From Rhodanobacteraceae bacterium (GTDB taxonomy: Bacteria; Pseudomonadota; Gammaproteobacteria; Xanthomonadales; Rhodanobacteraceae), in NCBI GenBank assembly GCA_016790075.1, contig JAEUPP010000043.1:1-64000 (forward strand): a stretch of 64,000 bases of DNA, in the 5' to 3' direction. The position numbers and the translations under genes were made by a program. This document shows positions 8,732 through 17,045 of the stretch, piece by piece. Within the stretch, counting starts at the first letter, position 1. Every line of letters starts with the position of its first letter. The notes beneath the pieces are model-generated. The model saw only the letters and a list, made by a program, of their open reading frames with translations. It had not been told where the DNA came from and ran no database searches.

Positions 8732-9901
8732 ATGAGTCATTCCAGCAAGTCCCATGGTCTCGGCACGCGCGCCATCCACGCGGGTCAGTCGCCCGATCCC
8801 AGCACCGGCGCCGTGATGACGCCGATCTACGCGACCTCGACCTATGCCCAGTCCAGCCCGGGTGTGCATCAGGGCTTTGAGTATTCGCGTTCGCACAATC
8901 CGACGCGTTTTGCCTATGAGCGCTGCGTGGCTGATCTCGAGAGCGGCCGTAATGGTTATGCGTTCGCCTCGGGGCTTGCGGCAACGGCTACCGTGCTCGA
9001 TGTGCTCGACAGCGGCAGTCATGTGATCGCCATGGATGATGTCTATGGCGGCACGTATCGCCTGTTCGAGCGCGTGCGCCGCCGTTCAGCGGCACTGGAT
9101 TTCAGCTGGGTCGATCTGAACGATCGCGCCGCGCTCGAAGCCGCGGTGCGGCCGAATACCCGGCTGATCTGGATAGAGACACCGACCAATCCGCTGCTCA
9201 AGATAGTCGACATAGCAGCAATCGCCGAGTTTGCGCGTGCGCGCGGCATACTTGTCGGCGTCGACAACACGTTTGCGACACCCATGCTGCAGCGGCCTCT
9301 GGAGCTGGGTGCTCATCTCGTCATGCACTCGGCAACCAAGTACCTCAACGGCCATTCCGACATCGTCGGCGGCATGATCGTGGTCGGCGACGACGCGGAA
9401 CTGGCCGAGAAGATGACCTTCCTGCAGAACGCCGTCGGCGGCGTGCAAGGTCCGTTTGATTCGTTTCTCGCGCTGCGTGGTCTCAAGACCCTGCATCTGC
9501 GCATGCGCGCGCATTGCGAATCGGCGGGCGAGCTTGCGGGCTGGCTTGCAAGCCACCCCAAGGTGGAAAAAGTCATTTATCCCGGTTTGGCCGAGCACCC
9601 GCAGCATGCGCTGGCCAAGCGGCAGATGAACGGCTTCGGCGGCATGGTCAGTGTCTATGTCAAAGGTGGTTTCGACGGTGCTCGCCGCATGATGGAGCAA
9701 TGCCGTCTGTTTGCTGTGGCGGAATCGCTGGGCGGGGTTGAAAGCCTAGTTAACCATCCGGCCGTTATGACGCATGCCTCGGTGCCTGCGGAAAACCGCG
9801 CCCGCCTGGGAATCCACGACAACCTCGTGCGCCTGTCCGTCGGCGTTGAAGATGTCGCCGACCTGCGTGCCGAGCTTGATGCGGCGCTGGCCGCGGTCTG
9901 A
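8732..9901 (+). CDS. metB: Cystathionine gamma-lyase (Cys/Met PLP-dependent enzyme)
   Basis: The 389-residue PLP enzyme probably cleaves cystathionine to cysteine, 2-oxobutyrate and ammonia. Family marks are YSRSHNPTRFAYE, AFASGLAATATV, and the PLP lysine K203 in MHSATKYLNGHSDIVGG. It lies directly after cystathionine beta-synthase, which favours the lyase over the closely related cystathionine gamma-synthase; sequence reading alone cannot exclude the latter. In Xanthomonas the homologous gene is named metB and marks one end of the LPS locus. Here too polysaccharide export genes follow at once, 25 bp downstream. Confidence 0.9.
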   Translation: MSHSSKSHGLGTRAIHAGQSPDPSTGAVMTPIYATSTYAQSSPGVHQGFEYSRSHNPTRFAYERCVADLESGRNGYAFASGLAATATVLDVLDSGSHVIAMDDVYGGTYRLFERVRRRSAALDFSWVDLNDRAALEAAVRPNTRLIWIETPTNPLLKIVDIAAIAEFARARGILVGVDNTFATPMLQRPLELGAHLVMHSATKYLNGHSDIVGGMIVVGDDAELAEKMTFLQNAVGGVQGPFDSFLALRGLKTLHLRMRAHCESAGELAGWLASHPKVEKVIYPGLAEHPQHALAKRQMNGFGGMVSVYVKGGFDGARRMMEQCRLFAVAESLGGVESLVNHPAVMTHASVPAENRARLGIHDNLVRLSVGVEDVADLRAELDAALAAV

Positions 9902-9926
9902 GCATGGGCTGCCAGGGGTTTTGGCC

Positions 9927-10754
9927 ATGAAAGCCAAGCCGGGCGTGGCCGCGTTCCTGGCCGGGCCGTTTTCGGCCTTCGGGCAGCATTGGTCGCTGAC
10001 GCGTGAGTTGACCAAACGCGACGTGCTCGGCCGCTATCGGGGAGCTAGTTTCGGCCTGCTTTGGTCAGTGCTGAGCCCGTTCCTGATGCTGCTGGTCTAT
10101 ACCGTGGCCTTCGGCTCCATCTTCAAGAGCCGCTGGCCACAGCAGGCGGAAGGAGGGCCGGACTTCACCTTGATCCTGTTTGTCGGCCTTATCGTGCACG
10201 GCTTCTTTACCGAGTGCCTGATACGCGCGCCGACCCTGGTCGTGTCCAACGCGAATTACGTCAAGCGCGTGGTCTTTCCGCTGGAAGTGCTGCCGTGGCC
10301 GATGTTGCTGTCGGCGTTGTTCCACGCGCTGATGAACATGCTGGTGCTGCTGCTGCTGTTCGGCCTGCGTTTTGGTGCCCCGCCCTGGACCGTCGTGTTG
10401 TTTCCGCTCGTACTGCTGCCGCTGGCGTTGGTCGGAGCGGCAGTCGGCTGGTTGCTGGCATCGCTAGGTGTCTATCTGCGCGATATCAATCAGGTAACTG
10501 GTGTTGCCTCGGCCGCCTTGCTGTTCCTGTCGTCGGCCATGGTCCCTATCAGCAGCCTGCCGCCGGACTACCAGTTTATCTTCCGCCTGAACCCGCTGAG
10601 CTTCATCATCGACGAGGCGCGCAAGGTTGCGCTCTGGGGGCAACTGCCCGACTGGAGCGGCCTCGGTCTGTATGCGCTGGCCGCACTCGTGTTCTGCTAT
10701 CTGTGCTACGCCTGGTTCCGCGCCACACGTTCGGGATTTGCTGATGTCCTCTGA
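9927..10754 (+). CDS. wzm: Polysaccharide ABC exporter, permease subunit
   Basis: The 275-residue inner-membrane protein is of the ABC-2 type that exports finished O-antigen or related chains. The cytoplasmic entry helix (LTRELTKRDVLGRYRGASFG) and the pattern LGLLWSVLSPFLMLLVY-like are typical; about six membrane segments follow. The ATG at 9927 gives the family N-terminus, while the longer frame overlaps the lyase gene. Its 3' end overlaps the ATPase gene by 11 bp, so the two are coupled. Confidence 0.92.
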   Translation: MKAKPGVAAFLAGPFSAFGQHWSLTRELTKRDVLGRYRGASFGLLWSVLSPFLMLLVYTVAFGSIFKSRWPQQAEGGPDFTLILFVGLIVHGFFTECLIRAPTLVVSNANYVKRVVFPLEVLPWPMLLSALFHALMNMLVLLLLFGLRFGAPPWTVVLFPLVLLPLALVGAAVGWLLASLGVYLRDINQVTGVASAALLFLSSAMVPISSLPPDYQFIFRLNPLSFIIDEARKVALWGQLPDWSGLGLYALAALVFCYLCYAWFRATRSGFADVL

Positions 10755-12084
10755 GCTTGCGATTCGTGTCGAGGGCGTGAGCAAGGCGTTCGCGATCTAC
10801 GACAAGCCGCACCACCGGCTGCTGCAGCAGCTGTTTCCGAATTCGGGCCGCAGCTGGCATCGTGAATTCCACGCCTTGCGCGACGTGAGCTTTGAAGTGC
10901 GCCGCGGCGAAACGGTAGGCATAGTCGGGCGCAACGGTTCCGGCAAGTCCACGTTGCTGCAGATTATCTGCGGCACGCTGACGCCGAGTGCCGGTCAGGT
11001 CCAGGTGCAGGGACGCATCGCCGCGCTGCTGGAGCTGGGAGCGGGCTTCAATCCCGAATTCAGCGGCCGCGAGAACGTCTATCTCAATGCGACGGTGCTC
11101 GGACTGCAGCGCAGCGAGATCGATGCGCGCTTCGATGCAATCGCCAGCTTCGCCGATATCGGCGAATTCATGGAGCAGCCGGTCAAGAGCTATTCCAGCG
11201 GCATGTATGTGCGCCTGGCCTTCGCGGTAGCGATCAATGTGACGCCCGACATCCTCGTCGTCGACGAGGCGCTGGCGGTCGGTGACGAGGCCTTCCAGCG
11301 CAAATGCCATGCCCGCCTGGAACGCCTGCGCAACGACGGCGCAACCATCCTGTTCGTGTCGCATTCGGCCGGCATGGTTATCGAACTCTGCAATCGTGCA
11401 GTGCTGCTTGACCGTGGTGAGCTGCTGACCCAGGGCACGCCGCGTCATGTGGTGTCGCGCTATCACAAGCTGCTGTACGCACCGGCGCAGCGTGTGGACG
11501 AAGTGCGTGCGCGCATTCGGGCGGATGCCGACAACGCTGCTGCCGCAGCAGCTGGCGGCGACGCGTCGGATACGGTGTCCGACGGCGCTTACTTCGATCC
11601 CGGGCTGGTCTCACAGAGTACGCTGCGCTATCCCTCGCTCGGCGCGCATATCGACGATCCGCGCATCGAGACTGCCGGCGGGCAGCGCGTCAACGTGCTG
11701 CGCGGCGGCAACGACTACGTCTACCGCTACCGTGTGCGCTTCGATGCCGCCGCAGCCGGGGTGCGCTGCGGCATGCTGTTTCGTACGACCACCGGTCTGG
11801 AGCTGGCGGGCGGTGTCAGCGCCGCTGTTGGCAATGGCATCGATGTGGTCGAGGCGGGCAGCGAACTCGCCGTGCACTTTGCTTTCCGCTGTCAGCTGGC
11901 TCCCGGCACGTATTTCGCGAATGCTGGCGTGTTAGGCCTCAGCGGCGAAGGCGAACAGTACCTTGACCGCCGCATCGACGCGATCATGTTCCGCGTGATG
12001 CCCGATCCGGACCGGCTCGCTACCGGTCTCGTCGATATCGGCATCCGCCCCAGTGTTTCCATCGAAGCAGCGGCCGGAGTCTGA
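10744..12084 (+). CDS. wzt: Polysaccharide ABC exporter, ATPase with C-terminal glycan-binding domain
   Basis: The 446-residue protein powers export through the Wzm channel. Walker A is GRNGSGKST (62-70), the ABC signature is YSSGMYVRLAF (from 150) and Walker B is ILVVDEALAVGDE (170-182), all of the Wzt/TagH subgroup. Residues about 285-446 form an extra beta-sandwich of the Wzt-C type, which in known systems recognises the modified end of the O-chain and so couples chain termination to export. This suggests that the polymer has a terminal modification. The sulfotransferase-like and methyltransferase genes downstream are possible sources. Confidence 0.92.
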   Translation: MSSELAIRVEGVSKAFAIYDKPHHRLLQQLFPNSGRSWHREFHALRDVSFEVRRGETVGIVGRNGSGKSTLLQIICGTLTPSAGQVQVQGRIAALLELGAGFNPEFSGRENVYLNATVLGLQRSEIDARFDAIASFADIGEFMEQPVKSYSSGMYVRLAFAVAINVTPDILVVDEALAVGDEAFQRKCHARLERLRNDGATILFVSHSAGMVIELCNRAVLLDRGELLTQGTPRHVVSRYHKLLYAPAQRVDEVRARIRADADNAAAAAAGGDASDTVSDGAYFDPGLVSQSTLRYPSLGAHIDDPRIETAGGQRVNVLRGGNDYVYRYRVRFDAAAAGVRCGMLFRTTTGLELAGGVSAAVGNGIDVVEAGSELAVHFAFRCQLAPGTYFANAGVLGLSGEGEQYLDRRIDAIMFRVMPDPDRLATGLVDIGIRPSVSIEAAAGV

Positions 12085-12088
12085 TCTG

Positions 12089-13537
12089 ATGCAGCGCCCT
12101 ACTGCGATCCTGGTCCTCGGCATGCACCGCAGCGGCACTTCGGCGCTCACGCGTGTGCTCAATCTTTGCGGCGTAGATCTCGGCGCGCACCTGCTGCCGC
12201 CGGCGGCCGACAATAACGAGAGTGGGTTCTGGGAACACGCCGACGCCGTGGATCTGCATGAACGCCTGCTGTTTCAGCTCGGCCGCAGCTGGTCGGACGC
12301 GCGCAGCCTGCCGTCCGGCTGGCTGCAGTCGCCGGCAGCGGCGACTGCAGCGCAGCGCATCGCCGCGCTGATCACTGACCAATTCACGGGCAGCCCGCTA
12401 TGGGCAGTGAAAGATCCACGCCTGTGCCGCTTTGTACCGTTGTGGACTCAGGCCCTCGCGGCGGCCGGCATCGGCGTCAAGGTCGTGTTCGCGCTGCGCC
12501 ATCCGGACGAAGTCATCGCTTCGCTGTCGCGGCGCGACGGCATCGTGGCGCACGAGGCCGGTCTGCTGCTGCTCGATCATTTTTTTGAGGCCGCGCTAGC
12601 GACCGTCGGCCATCCGCGCTGTGTCGTGACCTTCCAGGCGCTGATGGACGATTGGCGCGGCTGCGTCGCGCGCATCGCCCGTGAACTCGACATTGAACTC
12701 GCCCCTGATGCGGAAGCGACAGCCGAGATTGAGCGCTTCCTCGATCGCAGTGCGCGCAATCATCACGCCGCCGACGAAGCGTCGGCACTGGATGAGTCGC
12801 TCAATGGCCGCATCTACCGGCTTGCGCGCGAGAGTGTCGACTCGGCCGAGTTCTGGCGTGGTGTCGCCGCGCTAGGTGATATCTGGCATTTGTATAACAA
12901 TGACATGCTGCCCTATATCGACGAGCTGCTCAATCTGCTCGCGGCGCGCGACGCTGCCGAGCAGCGCGCACCGGACGGCATCCGGACGGACAAAGATGCT
13001 ACGTTGCCGGCACTCGCACAGCTGCAGTTCCGGCTTATCTCCGGCCTGCGCGACGGTGTGGGCCGGTTAGGCCAGGCCTCGGCCGATCTGGGCGCCATGG
13101 TGCGGACCGGGACGGAAGCCTCGTTGAGTGCCGCGTCAGACATCGCCGCAACGGTGAACGAACTGCGTTCGAGTTTGCCGCTGGTGCGTGATCGGCTGGA
13201 AGGGTTGGCCGAGCAGGCTAGTGCGCTGTCGGCCATGGCGGCACAGCAGCAGGAACAGCTGGGCGCAGCGCTCGTGCAGACCGAACAGCTACGCCTGCAC
13301 GCCGAGGTGGCGACGGCGCGCGGTGAAGTGCGGCTCGAGGCGTTCGCTGCGAACAGTGATGAACGTTTGCAGCAGCTGGCGGAGATCACCGACAAGGCGG
13401 CTGTTGCGCGTGAGCAGATCGTGCTGGCACAGATCGAGGCGCTGGCCGCCCGCCTCGACGCGATGGCTGCGCAGCAGCAGCAGCGCGACGAGGCGCGCTG
13501 GTCGCAGCGTTTGCGCCGTCTGTTTTCGCGGAAATGA
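12089..13537 (+). CDS. Sulfotransferase-family protein with C-terminal coiled coil
   Basis: The 482-residue protein opens with the PAPS 5'-phosphosulfate loop GMHRSGTS (11-18), and has WAVKDPRLCRFVPLW and VFALRHPDEVIASL further on, as in sulfotransferase family proteins of glycan loci. The sulfotransferase part covers about residues 1-290. From about 310 to 475 it is an Ala/Gln/Glu-rich coiled coil (for example repeats of LAEQASALSAMAAQQQEQ), ending in a basic tail. The ATG at 12089 lies 5 bp after the wzt stop. A long coiled coil recalls molecular-ruler chain terminators such as WbdD, but the catalytic domain differs. Role in capping or modifying the exported glycan is inference. Confidence 0.8.
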   Translation: MQRPTAILVLGMHRSGTSALTRVLNLCGVDLGAHLLPPAADNNESGFWEHADAVDLHERLLFQLGRSWSDARSLPSGWLQSPAAATAAQRIAALITDQFTGSPLWAVKDPRLCRFVPLWTQALAAAGIGVKVVFALRHPDEVIASLSRRDGIVAHEAGLLLLDHFFEAALATVGHPRCVVTFQALMDDWRGCVARIARELDIELAPDAEATAEIERFLDRSARNHHAADEASALDESLNGRIYRLARESVDSAEFWRGVAALGDIWHLYNNDMLPYIDELLNLLAARDAAEQRAPDGIRTDKDATLPALAQLQFRLISGLRDGVGRLGQASADLGAMVRTGTEASLSAASDIAATVNELRSSLPLVRDRLEGLAEQASALSAMAAQQQEQLGAALVQTEQLRLHAEVATARGEVRLEAFAANSDERLQQLAEITDKAAVAREQIVLAQIEALAARLDAMAAQQQQRDEARWSQRLRRLFSRK

Positions 13538-13771
13538 TGCAGTGGGATGCGTCGGTCGATTCTTGTCGTTCTTGGTGAGTTGTGGAGGCAAGCAGCAGGG
13601 CATGGGAGCCTCGCTGTCGACGGGTATGCAGATTTTCCAAGGGGGGTGGTCCGCAAGGATGCACGAGCCGTTGGGGGTTTTATCAGGAATCGCTGAACGT
13701 GCCGGAAATCGTTCTGCAAGCTACCAGAGCGGACCCGCCGGCATCTGTTTGGCACTCTCGTAGGTGGGTCT

Positions 13772-15997
13772 ATGACGAATGTCTCGAATTGGGACCGGCT
13801 GGTGCGGGGCATGCGATTCATCTATCGCATCATCCCGCTCGATGAACGCACGAAGCTGCGTCACACCTACTGGCTCGCCTATCGTGTGCCGGCCCTGCGC
13901 CAGGTAGTGCGTACCGCTGAACAGCAGGTGCTGGTGGAACTCGATCTTGTTCCGGCGCCACAGGGGTCGGCTCTGCCCGCTGCGGCCGAGGTGTTGGCCG
14001 TTAGTGCGTCAACGGCTGGTGTTGCCGAAAGCAACGACGTGAAGCCTGCTGCCGAGCCCGCGCGGCTTGCGCCTAAGGCTGAACCGCGGAGCTCGAGTGT
14101 GCGCAAGGTCCATGCGGCCACGCGGGCGATAGGCTATACACCGCTGCGTCAGGAACCGATGACGCTGACACCGCCGGTCAAACTGCTGGCGTTCTATCTG
14201 CCGCAGTTTCATCCGATTCCGGAAAACGATACCTGGTGGGGCAAGGGCTTCACCGAGTGGACCAATGTCGGCCGTGCCTTGCCGCAGGTCGAAGGGCAGT
14301 ACCAGCCGCATCTGCCGGGTGAGCTGGGCTACTACGACCTGCGCCTGCCGGCGGTCCAGCGGCGTCAGGTCGAGCTTGCCAAGCACTACGGCGTCGGCGG
14401 TTTCTGCTTCTATTTCTACTGGTTTGCCGGTAAACGCTTGCTGGAAGCGCCCCTCCTGCAGTACCTGGACGATCCCGAATGCGATCTGCCGTTCTGCCTG
14501 TGCTGGGCGAACGAGAACTGGACGCGGCGCTGGGACGGCTACGAAAGCGATGTACTGATTGCGCAGGACTATTCGGCGCAGGACGATATCGCCTTCATCG
14601 ACTACATCGCGCGCTACCTGCGCGATCCGCGCTATGTGCGCGTCGACGGCCGGCCGGTGCTGCTGGTCTACCGGCCCAGCTTGCTGCCCGATCCGCGTGC
14701 CACCGCACAGCGCTGGCGCGCGCGCTGCCGCGAACTCGGCATCGGCGAGATCCATATCTGCCTGACCAGCGCCTTCGACCGCATCGATCCGGCCGCGATC
14801 GGTTTCGATGCCATGGTCGAATTTCCGCCCAACAATACCGCGCCGCCGCTGGTCACCGATCGCGTGCGCAAGCTGAACCCGGAATTTTCAGGCAATGTAT
14901 ACGATTGGAGTTGTTTTCCGGAGCGCAGCCGCAGCTACACCGACCCCGGCTGTGTGTTCTACCGCGGTGTCAATCCGGGCTGGGACAATGAAGCGCGCAA
15001 GCCGGGCGTCAGCAATATCTTCATCAACGCCTCGCCGCGCGGCTACGAGGAATGGCTGACGAACGCGATGCGCGACACGATGGCGCGGTTCGAGCGTCCC
15101 GACCAGCGCCTGGTCTTCATCAATGCCTGGAACGAATGGGCCGAGGGTGCACATCTGGAGCCGGATGTGCGCCTGGGCTATGCCTATCTCGACGCGACGC
15201 GGCGTGCCGTCGAGCACATCGCCGCACCGCAGCGGCCGCGTGCACACCGCGTCTGCGTGATCGTGCATGCCTACTATCCCGAATTGCTCGACGAAATCCT
15301 CGCCCTGCTCAAAGACTGGAAGGCGTCCTATCGGCTTATCGTTACCACGGTGCCGCAGCGCGAGGCGGATGTGCACAACAGCCTGCGTAGCGCCGGTATC
15401 GACGGCGAGTGCCGCGTGTTCGAGAACCGCGGGCGCGATGTGCTGCCGTTCTTGCGCGTTGCGAACGAGCTGGCCGACGCGGGCGAAGAACTCATCCTCA
15501 AGCTGCATACCAAGCGTTCGCTGCACCGCGCCGACGGCGACATCTGGCGCCGCGACCTGCTGACCAAGCTCATGGCCGGCGCAAATGCGGCCCGCATACT
15601 CGATGCGTTCGCGGCGATGCCGGCGCTGGGCATGGTCGCGCCCGAAGGGCATATCCTGCCGATGAATTTCTACTGGGGTTCGAACCAGAGCACGGTGCAC
15701 TATCTTTGCCGCCTCATGGGCATGGCCGAGGTCGATCCCGGTCATGACGTATTCGCAGCCGGTTCCATGTTCTGGATGCGCGTCAGCGCGCTGCGGCCGC
15801 TGCTGGATCTGCATCTGGACGAAGCCGAATTCGAAGCCGAGCGCGGCCAGGTCGACGGCACCCTGGCGCATGCCATTGAGCGCTGCTTTTCGTTGGCCGC
15901 GCGGCGTGCCGGACTCTATCTGGCCTCGTCCAGCGATCTCAGCGTGAACGCAGCGCCGTTGGAACAGGAATATGCCTACGCCGAGTCGTCGCGTTAA
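13772..15997 (+). CDS. WbsX-like (GH99-type) and RgpF-like glycan enzyme fusion
   Basis: The 741-residue protein has two recognisable glycan domains. Residues about 137-485 are WbsX-like: LLAFYLPQFHPIPENDTWWG, KGFTEWTNV, CWANENWTRRWD and FINAWNEWAEGAHLEPD. Residues about 490-740 resemble rhamnan synthesis protein RgpF: VIVHAYYPELLDEI, VFENRGRDVLPFL and LKLHTKRSLH. The first 130 residues are a basic segment plus Ala/Pro linker with no match that I know. WbsX/RgpF fusions occur in O-antigen loci of many bacteria, and the protein may build or modify the exported chain. The sugar is not known. The start at 13772 follows TAGGTGGG. Confidence 0.85.
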   Translation: MTNVSNWDRLVRGMRFIYRIIPLDERTKLRHTYWLAYRVPALRQVVRTAEQQVLVELDLVPAPQGSALPAAAEVLAVSASTAGVAESNDVKPAAEPARLAPKAEPRSSSVRKVHAATRAIGYTPLRQEPMTLTPPVKLLAFYLPQFHPIPENDTWWGKGFTEWTNVGRALPQVEGQYQPHLPGELGYYDLRLPAVQRRQVELAKHYGVGGFCFYFYWFAGKRLLEAPLLQYLDDPECDLPFCLCWANENWTRRWDGYESDVLIAQDYSAQDDIAFIDYIARYLRDPRYVRVDGRPVLLVYRPSLLPDPRATAQRWRARCRELGIGEIHICLTSAFDRIDPAAIGFDAMVEFPPNNTAPPLVTDRVRKLNPEFSGNVYDWSCFPERSRSYTDPGCVFYRGVNPGWDNEARKPGVSNIFINASPRGYEEWLTNAMRDTMARFERPDQRLVFINAWNEWAEGAHLEPDVRLGYAYLDATRRAVEHIAAPQRPRAHRVCVIVHAYYPELLDEILALLKDWKASYRLIVTTVPQREADVHNSLRSAGIDGECRVFENRGRDVLPFLRVANELADAGEELILKLHTKRSLHRADGDIWRRDLLTKLMAGANAARILDAFAAMPALGMVAPEGHILPMNFYWGSNQSTVHYLCRLMGMAEVDPGHDVFAAGSMFWMRVSALRPLLDLHLDEAEFEAERGQVDGTLAHAIERCFSLAARRAGLYLASSSDLSVNAAPLEQEYAYAESSR

Positions 15998-16034
15998 ACG
16001 CGCGTGCTGTGGCTAGCTGGCAAAGGGAGTAACG

Positions 16035-16892
16035 ATGTTGACCTGGTTTGACAGCAGTACGGACTTCCTGCGCGCGATCGATGCGCTGGACGGGCGCCGC
16101 CGCAGCGGCGAGGCGCACATCGCCGCGCAGGAAACGGTAGCCGGCTACTGCGTAGCCTGCGCCGCAGTGACGAACTTCGCTGTGCGCGTTGGTGGCTTCT
16201 ACGGCAGCAATCCGAATCTGCGCGAAGGACTGACCTGCCGCGGCTGCGGGCTGTCCAACCGCAACCGGCTGATCTATTCCGCGCTGCGCCGGCGTGTCGA
16301 TGAATTGCCGCAGGCCGACGTGGCGCTGCTGGAATATTTGACACCGCTGTTCGCCGTGCTGCGCCGCCACCTGCCGCAACTGCAAGGTTCGGAATACATC
16401 AGCGAGAAGCATGTTCCGGGGCAGGTCTACTCCTATCACGGCCATCCGGTGCGGCATGAGTCGATCACGCAGCTGTCCTACGCCGACGCCAGCCTGGATC
16501 TGGTCGGCCATTGTGATGTGCTCGAACATGTATACGATTATTGCGCCGCGCTGCGCGAAGTGCGGCGTGTGCTGCGACCCGCCGGACAGATGATCTGCAC
16601 TGTGCCCTTCTTTATGACACGGCAGGAAGAAGCCGTGTTAGCGCGCCCACGTGACGACGGCAGCATCGAGTTCCTGGGCCCACCCGAATACCACGGCGAC
16701 GGCCTGCGCCCCGAAGGCATACTGACCTGGCATCACTTCGGCTGGAAGCTGCTCGACGACGCTCGTGAAGCCGGCTTTTCCCGCGCGCAGATCGGGCTCG
16801 ACTACGACCTGTTCTGCGGTTTCGCGACCAACAACCATCCGCGGGCGGAATATGGGCTGATGTATCCGCTGCTGTTGCGGGCCGTGGTTTGA
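16035..16892 (+). CDS. SAM-dependent methyltransferase with Cys-rich N-terminal segment
   Basis: The 285-residue protein has a class I methyltransferase core in its second half: DLVGHCDVLEHVYDY, then LREVRRVLRPAGQMICTVPFF. Before it, two CxxC pairs (YCVAC about residue 38 and TCRGCG about residue 74) suggest a small zinc-binding module. Similar proteins occur in surface polysaccharide loci. The start follows GGGAG at the right distance, 37 bp after the WbsX-RgpF gene, so it probably closes the wzm operon. It may methylate the glycan, but the substrate is unknown. Confidence 0.82.
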   Translation: MLTWFDSSTDFLRAIDALDGRRRSGEAHIAAQETVAGYCVACAAVTNFAVRVGGFYGSNPNLREGLTCRGCGLSNRNRLIYSALRRRVDELPQADVALLEYLTPLFAVLRRHLPQLQGSEYISEKHVPGQVYSYHGHPVRHESITQLSYADASLDLVGHCDVLEHVYDYCAALREVRRVLRPAGQMICTVPFFMTRQEEAVLARPRDDGSIEFLGPPEYHGDGLRPEGILTWHHFGWKLLDDAREAGFSRAQIGLDYDLFCGFATNNHPRAEYGLMYPLLLRAVV

Positions 16893-17045
16893 GTCGTCCC
16901 AGTTGTGATCGGCTCCGCCAGTTTCACGGGCGACGGGTTCATGCACGCCGCTGGTAAAGATCGTGTTATTCAACGCAGGTTGTGGTCTGCAGCTCGTCGC
17001 GTAGCGCTAAGCTTGGCTCGCAAATAGGTCTCCAGGGGATTTACG

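Noticed and set aside
8732-9901. Cystathionine gamma-synthase instead of gamma-lyase
   Set aside because: The partner cystathionine beta-synthase gene makes the reverse pathway more likely, though sequence alone does not decide.
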